From NCBI RefSeq assembly GCF_009834185.1, contig NZ_CP047173.1, positions 3,038,001 to 3,102,000 of the forward strand: DNA of 64,000 nt. The letters are read 5' to 3'. The notes below the pieces were generated by a model that was given only the letters and a program-made list of their open reading frames with translations, ran no database searches and had not been told where the DNA came from. How positions within the stretch are numbered: position 1 is the first letter of the stretch; each line of letters starts with the position of its first letter. A program made the position numbers and the translations under genes. Source of the DNA: Rathayibacter sp. VKM Ac-2760 (GTDB taxonomy: Bacteria; Actinomycetota; Actinomycetes; Actinomycetales; Microbacteriaceae). Shown here piece after piece: positions 25,137 to 33,123 of the stretch.

Positions 25137-25177
25137 GGCTCGCCTAAGCCGCGGCGATCCCGCCCGGCGCTTAGAAT
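25133..25177 (+). promoter_or_regulatory. Possible sdhCDAB promoter with DtxR/IdeR-like iron box
   Basis: TAGAAT at 25172-25177 is a good -10 hexamer. Twenty-three bases upstream, CTAAGGCTCGCCTAAG (25133-25148) is an imperfect palindrome resembling the TTAGGnnnnCCTAA core bound by DtxR/IdeR. Succinate dehydrogenase is an iron-rich enzyme whose genes are iron-controlled in several actinobacteria. The match is partial, so this is a suggestion only. Confidence 0.4.
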
Positions 25178-25274
25178 CGCTGAGCGAGTGTTCTCGCCGC
25201 TCCACGCCCCGCCCGCGTCCTCGAGTCGCGGTCCCGGTCAGGCCGACGGAGCAGTCAACCAGGGAGGGTTGTTC

Positions 25275-25709
25275 GTGTCAGTTTCAGCTGCTCAAACCCT
25301 CGCACCCCGGAAGCAGGGGAAGATCCGCCGTCCGGCCGGAACCCTCTACCGCGGTCGCGAAGGCATGTGGTCGTGGGTGCTGCACCGGATCACCGGTGTC
25401 GCCATCTTCTTCTTCCTCCTCGTGCACGTCCTCGACACGGCCCTCATCGCCGTGAGCCCCGAGGCGTACAACGCGGTCATCGCCCAGTACAAGAACCCGA
25501 TCATGGGCCTCGGCGAGACGGGCCTGGTCGCGGCGATCGCGTTCCACGCCATGAACGGCCTGCGCATCATCCTGGTCGACTTCTGGAGCTGGGCCACCCG
25601 GCACCAGCGCCTGCTGTTCTGGGTCGTCATCGGCCTGTGGGTCGTGCTGATGCTCGGCTTCGCGCCCCGCCACCTCATCAACGTCTTCAGCGAGGGAGGT
25701 GCCCATTGA
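25275..25709 (+). CDS. sdhC: Succinate dehydrogenase cytochrome b556 subunit
   Basis: This 144-residue membrane anchor has three hydrophobic helices (VAIFFFLLVHVLDTALIAV, GLVAAIAFHAMNGLRIILV, LLFWVVIGLWVVLMLGFAP). The SWVLHRITGVAIFFF region and a helix histidine (FHAMNGLR) suit heme and quinone binding. Start GTG 25275 has AGGGAGGG eight bases upstream; an in-frame GTG at 25188 would add an atypical leader. First gene of sdhCDAB; its TGA overlaps the sdhD start. Confidence 0.93.
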   Translation: MSVSAAQTLAPRKQGKIRRPAGTLYRGREGMWSWVLHRITGVAIFFFLLVHVLDTALIAVSPEAYNAVIAQYKNPIMGLGETGLVAAIAFHAMNGLRIILVDFWSWATRHQRLLFWVVIGLWVVLMLGFAPRHLINVFSEGGAH

Positions 25710-26149
25710 GCACCGTCGCCGCACCGCGGACTCCGCACGTCCCCACCCGCTCCTCCGGCACCAACTGGGAGAAGTGGGGCTGGATCTACATGCGCGCCTC
25801 CGGCGTCGTGCTGATCGTCCTGATCTTCGGGCACCTGATCTTCAACCTGCTGCTCGGCGACGGCATCAAGGCCATCGACTTCGGCTTCGTCGGCGGCAAG
25901 CTCGCCAACCCGTTCTGGCAGTGGTGGGACGTCGCGATGCTCTGGCTCGCGCTCATCCACGGCGGCAACGGCATGCGCACGCTCGTCAACGACTACGCGA
26001 CCTCGCCGGTGCTCGCCCGGGCCTTCAAGGGCGGCATCCTCGTCTCGGTCGTCGCGCTGATCGCGCTCGGCACCTACGTCGTCTTCGGCTTCAACCCCTG
26101 CCCGACCGGCGGGGACCCGAGCCTGCTGCCGTCGTTCTGCGCGGCGTAG
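25706..26149 (+). CDS. sdhD: Succinate dehydrogenase hydrophobic membrane anchor subunit
   Basis: The 147-residue protein has three transmembrane helices and the actinobacterial SdhD pattern WEKWGWIYMRASGVVLIVLIF, LALIHGGNGMRTLVNDY and a C-terminal helix. It pairs with SdhC to hold heme b and the quinone site. The start is a TTG at 25706 overlapping the sdhC stop (TTGA), with GAGGGAGG upstream inside sdhC. A 46-base gap separates it from sdhA. Confidence 0.9.
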   Translation: MSTVAAPRTPHVPTRSSGTNWEKWGWIYMRASGVVLIVLIFGHLIFNLLLGDGIKAIDFGFVGGKLANPFWQWWDVAMLWLALIHGGNGMRTLVNDYATSPVLARAFKGGILVSVVALIALGTYVVFGFNPCPTGGDPSLLPSFCAA

Positions 26150-26195
26150 TCCCCCTCCCCCGCCCTTCCATCCCGTTCAACGGAGCAATCACCCA

Positions 26196-28034
26196 GTGAG
26201 CACACCAGGCCACGTCCACAGCGGCGGCGCAGACCAGAGCGCCTTCACCCAGACCCTCGGCGCCGACGGCGTCCACTACCACCAGTTCGACGTGGTGATC
26301 GTCGGCGCCGGCGGTGCGGGCATGCGCGCCGCCATCGAGGCCGGGCCCAAGGCGAAGACCGCCGTGATCTCCAAGCTCTACCCGACGCGCTCGCACACCG
26401 GTGCCGCGCAAGGCGGCATGGCCGCCGCCCTCGCGAACGTCGAGGAGGACAGCTGGGAGTGGCACACCTTCGACACCGTCAAGGGCGGCGACTACCTCGT
26501 CGACCAGGACGCGGCGGAGATCCTCGCCAAGGAGGCCATCGACGCGGTCATCGACCTCGAGAACATGGGCCTCCCGTTCAACCGCACCGAGGACGGCAAG
26601 ATCGACCAGCGCCGGTTCGGCGGCCACACCCGCGACCACGGCAAGGCGCCTGTGCGCCGGGCCTGCTACGCGGCCGACCGCACCGGGCACATGATCCTGC
26701 AGACGCTGTTCCAGAACTGCGTCCGCCTGGGCATCAACTTCTACAACGAGTTCTACGTGCTCGACCTCGTGATGACGAAGGTCGACGGGGTCGACAAGCC
26801 CTCGGGCGTGGTCGCCTACGAGCTCGCGACCGGCGAGCTGCACGTCTTCCAGGCGAAGGCGATCATCTTCGCGACCGGCGGCTTCGGCAAGATCTACAAG
26901 ACGACGTCGAACGCGCACACCCTCACCGGTGACGGCGTCGGCATCATCTGGCGCAAGGGCCTCCCCCTCGAGGACATGGAGTTCTTCCAGTTCCACCCGA
27001 CCGGCCTCGCCGGGCTCGGCATCCTGCTCACCGAGGGAGCGCGAGGCGAGGGTGCGATCCTCCGCAACGCCTCGGGCGAGCGCTTCATGGAGCGCTACGC
27101 CCCCACCATCAAGGACCTCGCGCCGCGCGACATCGTCGCCCGCTGCATGGTCCAGGAGGTGGCGGAGGGCCGCGGCGCCGGTCCGCACAAGGACTACGTG
27201 CTGCTGGACTGCACCCACCTCGGCGCCGAGGTGCTCGAGACCAAGCTGCCCGACATCACCGAGTTCGCCCGCACGTACCTGGGCGTCGACCCGGTCGTCG
27301 AGCCGGTGCCGGTCATGCCGACCGCGCACTACGCGATGGGCGGCATCCCGACCAACGTGAAGGCCGAGGTCCTCTCGGACAACACGACCGTCGTCCCCGG
27401 CCTGTACGCCGCCGGCGAGTGCGCCTGCGTCTCGGTGCACGGCTCGAACCGCCTCGGCACGAACTCCCTGCTCGACATCAACGTCTTCGGCAAGCGCAGC
27501 GGCAACAACGCCGCCGACTACTCGCAGACCGTCGACTTCACTCCCCTGCCCGAGGACCCGGCCGGCGCGATCCGCGACATGCTCGCCTCGCTCCGCGGGG
27601 CCACCGGCACAGAGCGGATCGCCTCGATCCGCAAGGAGCTGCAGGACGAGATGGACAAGAACGCCCAGGTGTTCCGCACCGACGAGTCGCTCGAGCAGGT
27701 CACCGGCACCATCCAGCGCCTCCGCGACCGGTTCCGGAACATCTCGGTGCAGGACAAGGGCAAGCGCTTCAACACCGACCTCCTGGAGGCGGTCGAGCTC
27801 GGCTTCCTCCTCGACCTCGCCGAGGTCGTCGTCTACTCCGCGCGCAACCGCAAGGAGAGCCGTGGCGGCCACATGCGCGACGACTACCCGAAGCGCGACG
27901 ACACCGAATACATGCAGCACACGATGGCGTACCTCTCCGGTGACGCCCACTCCTCCGACGCGGGCGACCACATCCGCCTCGATTGGAAGCCCGTCGTGAT
28001 CACCCGGTACCAGCCGATGGAGAGGAAGTACTAG
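26196..28034 (+). CDS. sdhA: Succinate dehydrogenase flavoprotein subunit
   Basis: The 612-residue catalytic subunit oxidises succinate to fumarate. FAD-binding starts with VVIVGAGGAGMRAAIEAG, and the flavinylation segment SHTGAAQGGMAAAL supplies the His for the covalent flavin. The active site includes RRFGGHTRDHG and HYAMGGIPTN, with the C-terminal SRGGHMRDDYPKRDD. Length is standard. It starts with GTG at 26196, and sdhB begins 2 bases after its stop. Confidence 0.97.
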   Translation: MSTPGHVHSGGADQSAFTQTLGADGVHYHQFDVVIVGAGGAGMRAAIEAGPKAKTAVISKLYPTRSHTGAAQGGMAAALANVEEDSWEWHTFDTVKGGDYLVDQDAAEILAKEAIDAVIDLENMGLPFNRTEDGKIDQRRFGGHTRDHGKAPVRRACYAADRTGHMILQTLFQNCVRLGINFYNEFYVLDLVMTKVDGVDKPSGVVAYELATGELHVFQAKAIIFATGGFGKIYKTTSNAHTLTGDGVGIIWRKGLPLEDMEFFQFHPTGLAGLGILLTEGARGEGAILRNASGERFMERYAPTIKDLAPRDIVARCMVQEVAEGRGAGPHKDYVLLDCTHLGAEVLETKLPDITEFARTYLGVDPVVEPVPVMPTAHYAMGGIPTNVKAEVLSDNTTVVPGLYAAGECACVSVHGSNRLGTNSLLDINVFGKRSGNNAADYSQTVDFTPLPEDPAGAIRDMLASLRGATGTERIASIRKELQDEMDKNAQVFRTDESLEQVTGTIQRLRDRFRNISVQDKGKRFNTDLLEAVELGFLLDLAEVVVYSARNRKESRGGHMRDDYPKRDDTEYMQHTMAYLSGDAHSSDAGDHIRLDWKPVVITRYQPMERKY

Positions 28035-28036
28035 CC

Positions 28037-28798
28037 GTGTCGTCTGCCACCCTCGAGCAGCCCCCCGCCGCCCCCGCGGCCCCGGAGGCGTTCACCGTCA
28101 CGTTCATCATCCGCCGCTTCGACCCGGAGCAGGACGCCGAGCCGCGCTGGCAGGACTTCGACGTCGAGATGTTCTCGACCGACCGCGTCCTTGACGCGCT
28201 GCATCGGATCAAGTGGGACCAGGACGGCTCGCTGACCTTCCGCCGCTCCTGCGCGCACGGCATCTGCGGCTCCGACGCGATGCGGATCAACGGCCGCAAC
28301 CGCCTGGCCTGCAAGACGCTGATCAAGGATCTCGACATCTCGCAGCCGATCTACATCGAGGCGATCAAGGGCCTGCCGCTCGAGAAGGACCTCGTCGTGG
28401 ACATGGAGCCGTTCTTCGCCTCCTACCGCGAGGTGCAGCCGTTCCTGATCGCGAACACCCCGCCGACCAAGGGCAAGGAGCGCGTGCAGTCGGTCGCCGA
28501 CCGCGCCCGCTTCGACGACACCACGAAGTGCATCCTCTGCGCCGCGTGCACGTCGTCCTGCCCGGTGTTCTGGACCGACGGGCAGTACTTCGGCCCCGCC
28601 GCGATCGTGAACGCGCACCGCTTCATCTTCGACTCGCGCGACGACGCCGGCGGAGCGCGCCTGGACATCCTGAACGACAAGGAGGGCGTCTGGCGCTGCC
28701 GCACGACCTTCAACTGCACCGAGGCGTGCCCGCGCGGCATCCAGATCACCCAGGCGATCGCCGAGGTGAAGCAGGCCGTCATCCGCGGCCGCGCCTGA
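28037..28798 (+). CDS. sdhB: Succinate dehydrogenase iron-sulfur subunit
   Basis: The 253-residue subunit carries three Fe-S clusters: a 2Fe-2S site in SCAHGICGSDAM...RLACKT, a 4Fe-4S site in CILCAACTSSCPVF, and the 3Fe-4S/4Fe-4S cysteines of CRTTFNCTEACPRGI. It links SdhA to the membrane anchors. GTG 28037 is 2 bases after the sdhA stop. A hairpin at 28819-28861 closes the operon. Confidence 0.96.
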   Translation: MSSATLEQPPAAPAAPEAFTVTFIIRRFDPEQDAEPRWQDFDVEMFSTDRVLDALHRIKWDQDGSLTFRRSCAHGICGSDAMRINGRNRLACKTLIKDLDISQPIYIEAIKGLPLEKDLVVDMEPFFASYREVQPFLIANTPPTKGKERVQSVADRARFDDTTKCILCAACTSSCPVFWTDGQYFGPAAIVNAHRFIFDSRDDAGGARLDILNDKEGVWRCRTTFNCTEACPRGIQITQAIAEVKQAVIRGRA

Positions 28799-28818
28799 CC
28801 TGCAGCACCCGGTACGGC

Positions 28819-28861
28819 CCGAACGGCCCGTCGTGATCCTCGGATCCGGCGGGCCGTTCGG
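28819..28861 (+). terminator. Terminator after sdhB
   Basis: CCGAACGGCCCG (28819-28830) pairs perfectly with CGGGCCGTTCGG (28850-28861), a 12-bp stem with a 19-base loop, starting 21 bases after the sdhB stop. Confidence 0.75.
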
Positions 28862-28879
28862 CGTCCCCGGGGCGCACGC

Positions 28880-29110
28880 GTGCCGACCTGCGGCTCGCGA
28901 GGCGCACCTCCGGCTCGCGAAATCACCCTCGGCTCGCTTAATCACGCGAATCCGGCGAGCCAGACGGCGTTCCACGAGCCGAAGCTTCCGCGGGCCTCCC
29001 TCCGGCTCGCGAAAACACCTTCGGCTCGCCGAAACACGCGAATCCGGCGAGCCGGACGTCATTCCACGAGCCGAAGCTTCCCCGGGCCTCCCTCCGGCTC
29101 GCGAAAACAC
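28880..29110 (-). repeat. 92-bp tandem repeat array B (about two units)
   Basis: ACGCGAATCCGGCGAGCC begins at 28944 and again at 29036, 92 bases apart. TTCCACGAGCCGAAGCTTCC and CCTCCGGCTCGCGAAAACAC repeat in step. On the minus strand the unit aligns with arrays A and C (GAGCCGAAGGTG, TCGCGAGCCGGAGG). The region 28862-29217 contains no other feature I can support. Confidence 0.9.
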
Positions 29111-29217
29111 CCCGGTGCCCACCCGAGATCTCCTCCACAGTGGGCTACGGGTCAATGCCGTCCACGGAATCCGGTCTCGGCGCCGCCGGCGCCGCGGAGG
29201 CGCGGCAGAGTCGGCGC

Positions 29218-30027
29218 ATGCAGTACGGAGTGCACCACATCGGCTACCTTCACGCGATCGGCGTCGACGCGACCGCCGCCGTGCGCTCGGGAGCGCTCCG
29301 CCGCATCCGGCGCGGCTGGTACGCGTCGCCGCAGGCATCCGAGGAGGAGTTGCGGGCGGCCGAGGCGTGCGGCTCGCTGTCCTGCATCTCGCTGCTCGCG
29401 GAGGCGGGCGCCTTCCGGCCGCCCGACCCCCGCCTGCACCTCGCCATCACCTCGAGTTCGCGCCCGCGACCTCGAGAGCTCGGCGAGGACGTGGTCGCAC
29501 ACTGGAGTCGCCGCGCACGGCAGCCGGAGTACCGCTCCATCCGAGAGACGCGGATCGACGCCCTCACGCAGGTCTTCCTCTGCCAGCCGCTCGAGTTCGC
29601 GGTCGCGGTCGCCGACTCCTGCCTCCGACGGCGCCTGGTGCGGCCGGACGCCCTCGCCCTGGTACTGGCGGCGCTGCCCCGCCGCTTCGCCGTCGTCGCC
29701 GGGTTGGTGAACGACCGCGCGGAATCCGGGACCGAGTCGATCACACGGGTCCGCCTGCAGCTCCTCGGGATCGTCTGCGAGATCCAGGTCGAGATCGAGG
29801 GGGTCGGCAGAGTCGATCTGGTGATCGACGACTGGCTGATCATCGAGGTGGACAGCCGCACCTGGCACGACGACCCGCAGGCCTACCAGCGCGACCGGGA
29901 GCGCGACCGCGCCGCGGCCGAGCGCGGGTACAGGACTCTCCGATTCACCTACGCGGACGTCATGCACCACTGGCCGCGCACGCGCGAGAGCATCCTCGCG
30001 GTCCACGCGCGCGGTCCGCAGCGCTGA
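29218..30027 (+). CDS. DUF559-like protein with endonuclease-fold C-terminus
   Basis: The 269-residue cytoplasmic protein has an N-terminal AbiEi-type region (HAIGVDATAAVRSGALRRIRRGWYA, a winged-helix-like start). Its C-terminal Vsr/PD-(D/E)xK-like domain shows GRVDLVIDDWLIIEVDSRTWH, then QRDRERDRAAAERGYRTLRF. Such proteins are common in actinobacteria, with unknown function; nuclease activity is only inferred from the fold. ATG 29218 is chosen because similarity starts there; ATG 29155 is possible and no good ribosome site is seen for either. It sits between 92-bp arrays B and C. A related gene is at 55624-56496. Confidence 0.75.
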   Translation: MQYGVHHIGYLHAIGVDATAAVRSGALRRIRRGWYASPQASEEELRAAEACGSLSCISLLAEAGAFRPPDPRLHLAITSSSRPRPRELGEDVVAHWSRRARQPEYRSIRETRIDALTQVFLCQPLEFAVAVADSCLRRRLVRPDALALVLAALPRRFAVVAGLVNDRAESGTESITRVRLQLLGIVCEIQVEIEGVGRVDLVIDDWLIIEVDSRTWHDDPQAYQRDRERDRAAAERGYRTLRFTYADVMHHWPRTRESILAVHARGPQR

Positions 30028-30094
30028 CGGCAGCACACGGCCGCACGATCGACCCTTCGGCAGGCCTCCGGGCACTCGGGAGCAGCGCGCACGC

Positions 30095-30970
30095 CGGGAC
30101 TGGGCGATTCGACGAGCCGGAGCTGATTCTGCGAGCTGGAGGTGACGGCGTCGGCACTTCGGCACGCGAAACGAACTCCGGCACGCCGGATGTGCGCGAT
30201 TCGACGAGCCGGAGGTGAATCCGCGAGCCGGAGGTGACGGCGTCCGCGCCTCGGCACGCGGAACGAACTCCGGCAGGTCAGAAGTGCGCGATTCCACGAG
30301 CCGGAGGTGAATCCGCGAGCCGAAGGCGACCGTGTCCGCGCCTCGGCACGCGAAACGAGCTCCGGCATGCCGGATGTGCACGATTCCACGAGCCGAAGGT
30401 GACGGCGTCGGGGCTTCGGCACGCGAAGCGAGCTCCGGCACGTCAGAAGTGCGCGATCCCACGAGCCGAAGGTGACGGCGTCGGGGCTTCGGCACGCGGA
30501 ACGAGCTCCGGCACGTCAGAAGTGCGCGATCCCACGAGCCGAAGGTGAATCCGCGAGCCGGAGGTGACGGCGTCGGCGCTTCGGCACGCGGAACGAGCTC
30601 CGGCACGTCAGAAGTGCGCGATTCCACGAGCCGGAGGTGAAACTGCGAGCCGGAGGTGATTCCACGAGCCGGAGGGGACGGCGTCGGGGCTTCGGCACGC
30701 GGGACGAGCTCCGGCACGTCGGAAGTGCGCGATTCCACGAGCCGGAGGTGAATCTGCGAGCCGGAGGTGACGGCGTCGGGGCTTCGGCACGGGACGAGCT
30801 CCGGCACGTCAGAAGTGCGCGATTCCACGAGCCGAAGGTGAATCTGCGAGCCGGAGGTGACCGCGTCGCGGCCTCGGCACGCGGGACGAGCTCCGGCACG
30901 TCGGATGTGCGCGATTCGACGAGCCGGAGGTGGTTCCGCGAGCCGGAGGTGAATCCGCGAGGCGGAGGTA
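30095..30970 (+). repeat. 92-bp tandem repeat array C (about ten units, with 73/92/111-bp length variants)
   Basis: The unit begins with GATTC(C/G)ACGAGCCGGAGGTG or a close variant at 30106, 30198, 30290, 30382, 30455, 30528, 30620, 30731, 30821 and 30913. Spacings are 92, 92, 92, 73, 73, 92, 111, 90 and 92. The 73 and 111 variants lose or gain exactly one 19-base subunit of the type TGAATCCGCGAGCCGGAGG; the 90 variant lacks two bases. The region between the DUF559 gene and the YihY gene (30028-31024) is otherwise empty. Confidence 0.95.
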
Positions 30971-31024
30971 AGGGTTGGGCGGAGGCGTGCCCGGGGTGCG
31001 CCGGGCGCCTCTACGCTGGAGGGC

Positions 31025-32173
31025 ATGACGCAGGCGGCGACCGACACCCCGCGTGGCGAGGCACAGCGCGCCGAGGCCCAGCGAACCGAGGCACAGCGCG
31101 CCGAGGCACCGCGCGGCATCCCGGCGCTGTTCGAGCGGATCATGCGGACGCGGCCGGTGCGGGTGATGCTGCACTACTCCGAGAGCGGTGGACCGCTGTT
31201 CGCATCGGGGCTCGCGTTCCAGGCGCTGTTCGCGATCTTCGCGGCGCTGTTCGTGTTCTTCGCGGTCTTCGGCTTCGTGCTGCGCGACAACACTGCGCTG
31301 CGCGACTCGCTCCTGCAGCTGCTCACCAGCTCGGTGCCCGGGCTGATCGGCGACGAGAAGAACTCGCTGGTCTCGATCGACACGCTCCTCGACTCGTCGA
31401 TCCTCGGCTGGACCGGCGCGATCGCCGCGGCGGGCCTGCTCTGGACGGCGCTCAACTTCCTCGGCAGTCTCCGCCAGGCGGTCCGGATCCTGTTCTCCCT
31501 GCCCGGTCCGACCGTGCTGTTCGTGCTGCTGAAGCTCAAGGACGCGGGGCTCGCGCTCGTCTTCGGCGCGGTGCTGATCGTCTCGGCGGCGCTCTCGGTG
31601 TTCTCGACCTCGTTCGTCGACGTCGCGTTCGACGTGCTCGGGATCGGCAGCGACTCCACGCTCGGCCGCGTCACCGGCACCGTGGTCGGTCTGCTGATCA
31701 TGCTCGCGCTCGACACCGCGACGCTGGCCGGCTCGTTCCGGATCCTCAGCGGCATCCCGATCCCGTGGAAGAACCTCTGGGTCGGCGCGCTGATGGGCGG
31801 CATCGCGCTCGGCGCGCTCAAGGTGCTCGGGACGCAGCTGCTGGGCGGTGCCTCGCGCAATCCGCTGCTCGCCTCCTTCGCCGTCCTCATCGGTCTGCTG
31901 ATCTGGTTCAACCTGGTCTGCCAGGTGATCCTGATCGTCGCCTCCTGGATCTCGGTGGGCATGAGCGACGCCGGCATCTCGGCGCGCAAGCTCACCCCGG
32001 ACGAGCTGGAGAAGGAGCGCGAGGAGCAGCTGCGCCGTGCCCGCCGCACCCTCGCCGAGGCGGAGCGGGAGCGGCTGCGCGCCGCCCTGCCCGACGCCTC
32101 GCTGCTCAAGCGCCGGCGCCTGGAGAAGCAGCTGCTGCGGCTCGAAGACGAGCTGGAGGAGTCCGCCGCCTGA
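31025..32173 (+). CDS. YihY/virulence factor BrkB family membrane protein
   Basis: The 382-residue inner-membrane protein has about six hydrophobic helices (FQALFAIFAALFVFFAVFGF and others) typical of the YihY/BrkB family. The N-terminus contains short Ala-Gln-Arg/Ala-Glu repeats (residues ~10-30). The last ~55 residues form a charged coiled-coil-like tail (EKEREEQLRRARRTLAEAE). Function in this family is not established; earlier naming as RNase BN was an error for YihY. It starts with ATG at 31025, just after repeat array C, and stands alone. Confidence 0.85.
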   Translation: MTQAATDTPRGEAQRAEAQRTEAQRAEAPRGIPALFERIMRTRPVRVMLHYSESGGPLFASGLAFQALFAIFAALFVFFAVFGFVLRDNTALRDSLLQLLTSSVPGLIGDEKNSLVSIDTLLDSSILGWTGAIAAAGLLWTALNFLGSLRQAVRILFSLPGPTVLFVLLKLKDAGLALVFGAVLIVSAALSVFSTSFVDVAFDVLGIGSDSTLGRVTGTVVGLLIMLALDTATLAGSFRILSGIPIPWKNLWVGALMGGIALGALKVLGTQLLGGASRNPLLASFAVLIGLLIWFNLVCQVILIVASWISVGMSDAGISARKLTPDELEKEREEQLRRARRTLAEAERERLRAALPDASLLKRRRLEKQLLRLEDELEESAA

Positions 32174-32257
32174 CGCGCGACGTCCCGCGGAGCGACGTCG
32201 CCGCGGCCTCGGGACGTCACCGATCCGGGCGACATCCGTTGAACATGTCCGTTTCTG

Positions 32258-32286
32258 TTGACACCGGACACGAACGGGTCTAAAAA
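32258..32286 (+). promoter_or_regulatory. Sigma70-type promoter of the fructose operon
   Basis: TTGACA (32258-32263) is a perfect -35 hexamer. Seventeen bases later, TAAAAA (32281-32286) can serve as -10. TGTCCG (from 32246) and CGGACA (from 32265) form an inverted repeat around the -35, a plausible site for the regulator encoded 76 bases downstream. The stretch is visibly more AT-rich than its surroundings. Confidence 0.65.
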
Positions 32287-32361
32287 GATGTAAACGCAGA
32301 TCCGAGGTCGACATCGACACCGCGGACGAGGCGTAACATCTCGCGAGACGACGGAGTCCAC

Positions 32362-33123
32362 ATGTACGCACCGGAGCGGCACCAGGCGATCCTGGACCGC
32401 GCCCGCACCGACGGGCGGGTCGAGGTCCGCGATCTCGCGCAGTCCCTCGCGGTCACGCCCGAGACGATCCGCCGCGACCTCACCAGTCTCGAGAAGCGCG
32501 GCCTGCTGCGCCGGGCCCACGGCGGCGCCATCCCCGTCGAGCGCCTCGGCATCGAGCCCGAGGTCGCCGCCCGCGAGGGCCACCTCGCGGCCGAGAAGGA
32601 CCGCATCGCCACCGCCGCTCTGGCCGAGGTGCCCGACGGCGGCTCGATCGCGATCGACGCCGGGACCACCACGGTCCGCCTGGCCGAACTGCTCCCCCTG
32701 GACCGCCGGCTGACGGTCGTCACCCATTCCCTCCCTGTCGCGGTGGCGCTCGTCGGCCGGCCCAACATCGACCTCCACCTGCTCGGCGGGCACCTGCGCG
32801 GAGTCACGCAGGCCGCCGTCGGGCCGTGGGTCGCCCAGGTGATCCCCACCGTCTCGGTGGACGTCGCCTTCATCGGCACGAACGGCCTCAGCCGAGAGCG
32901 GGGTCTCACCACTCCGGACCTCGACGAGGCCGTCGTCAAGACCGCGCTCATCGCCGCTGCGCGCCGGGTCGTCGTCCTCGCCGACCATTCCAAGTTCGGC
33001 CGCCAGGACTTCGGGCACGTCGCCCCGCTGTCCGCGGTCGACACCGTCATCACCGATACCGATGTCGACGACGAGCTCGCCGACGACATCGAGTCCGCAG
33101 GCCCGGAGGTCGTCCGCGCATGA
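32362..33123 (+). CDS. DeoR-family transcriptional regulator of the fructose operon
   Basis: The 253-residue regulator has an N-terminal DeoR helix-turn-helix (RHQAILDRARTDGRVEVRDL..SLAVTPETIRRDL, then RRAHGG, residues ~5-58). A C-terminal sugar-phosphate sensor domain (DeoRC) follows, with IAIDAGTTTVRLAELL and VVVLADHSKFG. It is the first gene of a tightly overlapping operon with fruK and the fructose PTS genes, so autoregulation with fructose-1-phosphate as effector is likely by family precedent. The stop overlaps the fruK start by 4 bases. Confidence 0.9.
   Translation: MYAPERHQAILDRARTDGRVEVRDLAQSLAVTPETIRRDLTSLEKRGLLRRAHGGAIPVERLGIEPEVAAREGHLAAEKDRIATAALAEVPDGGSIAIDAGTTTVRLAELLPLDRRLTVVTHSLPVAVALVGRPNIDLHLLGGHLRGVTQAAVGPWVAQVIPTVSVDVAFIGTNGLSRERGLTTPDLDEAVVKTALIAAARRVVVLADHSKFGRQDFGHVAPLSAVDTVITDTDVDDELADDIESAGPEVVRA

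Noticed and set aside
30095..30970. CRISPR array
   Set aside because: Units are contiguous and drift along their whole length; there are no unique spacers between short identical repeats and no cas genes.
28880..30970. Composite transposon with arrays B and C as ends
   Set aside because: No transposase, no target-site duplication seen, and the same repeats occur as array A without a gene between copies.
29152..31143. Long minus-strand frame through repeat array C
   Set aside because: Its repeats of Ser-Arg-Thr-Ser-Asp-Val type simply translate the 92-bp units, whose length breaks the frame pattern from unit to unit. No start or ribosome site.
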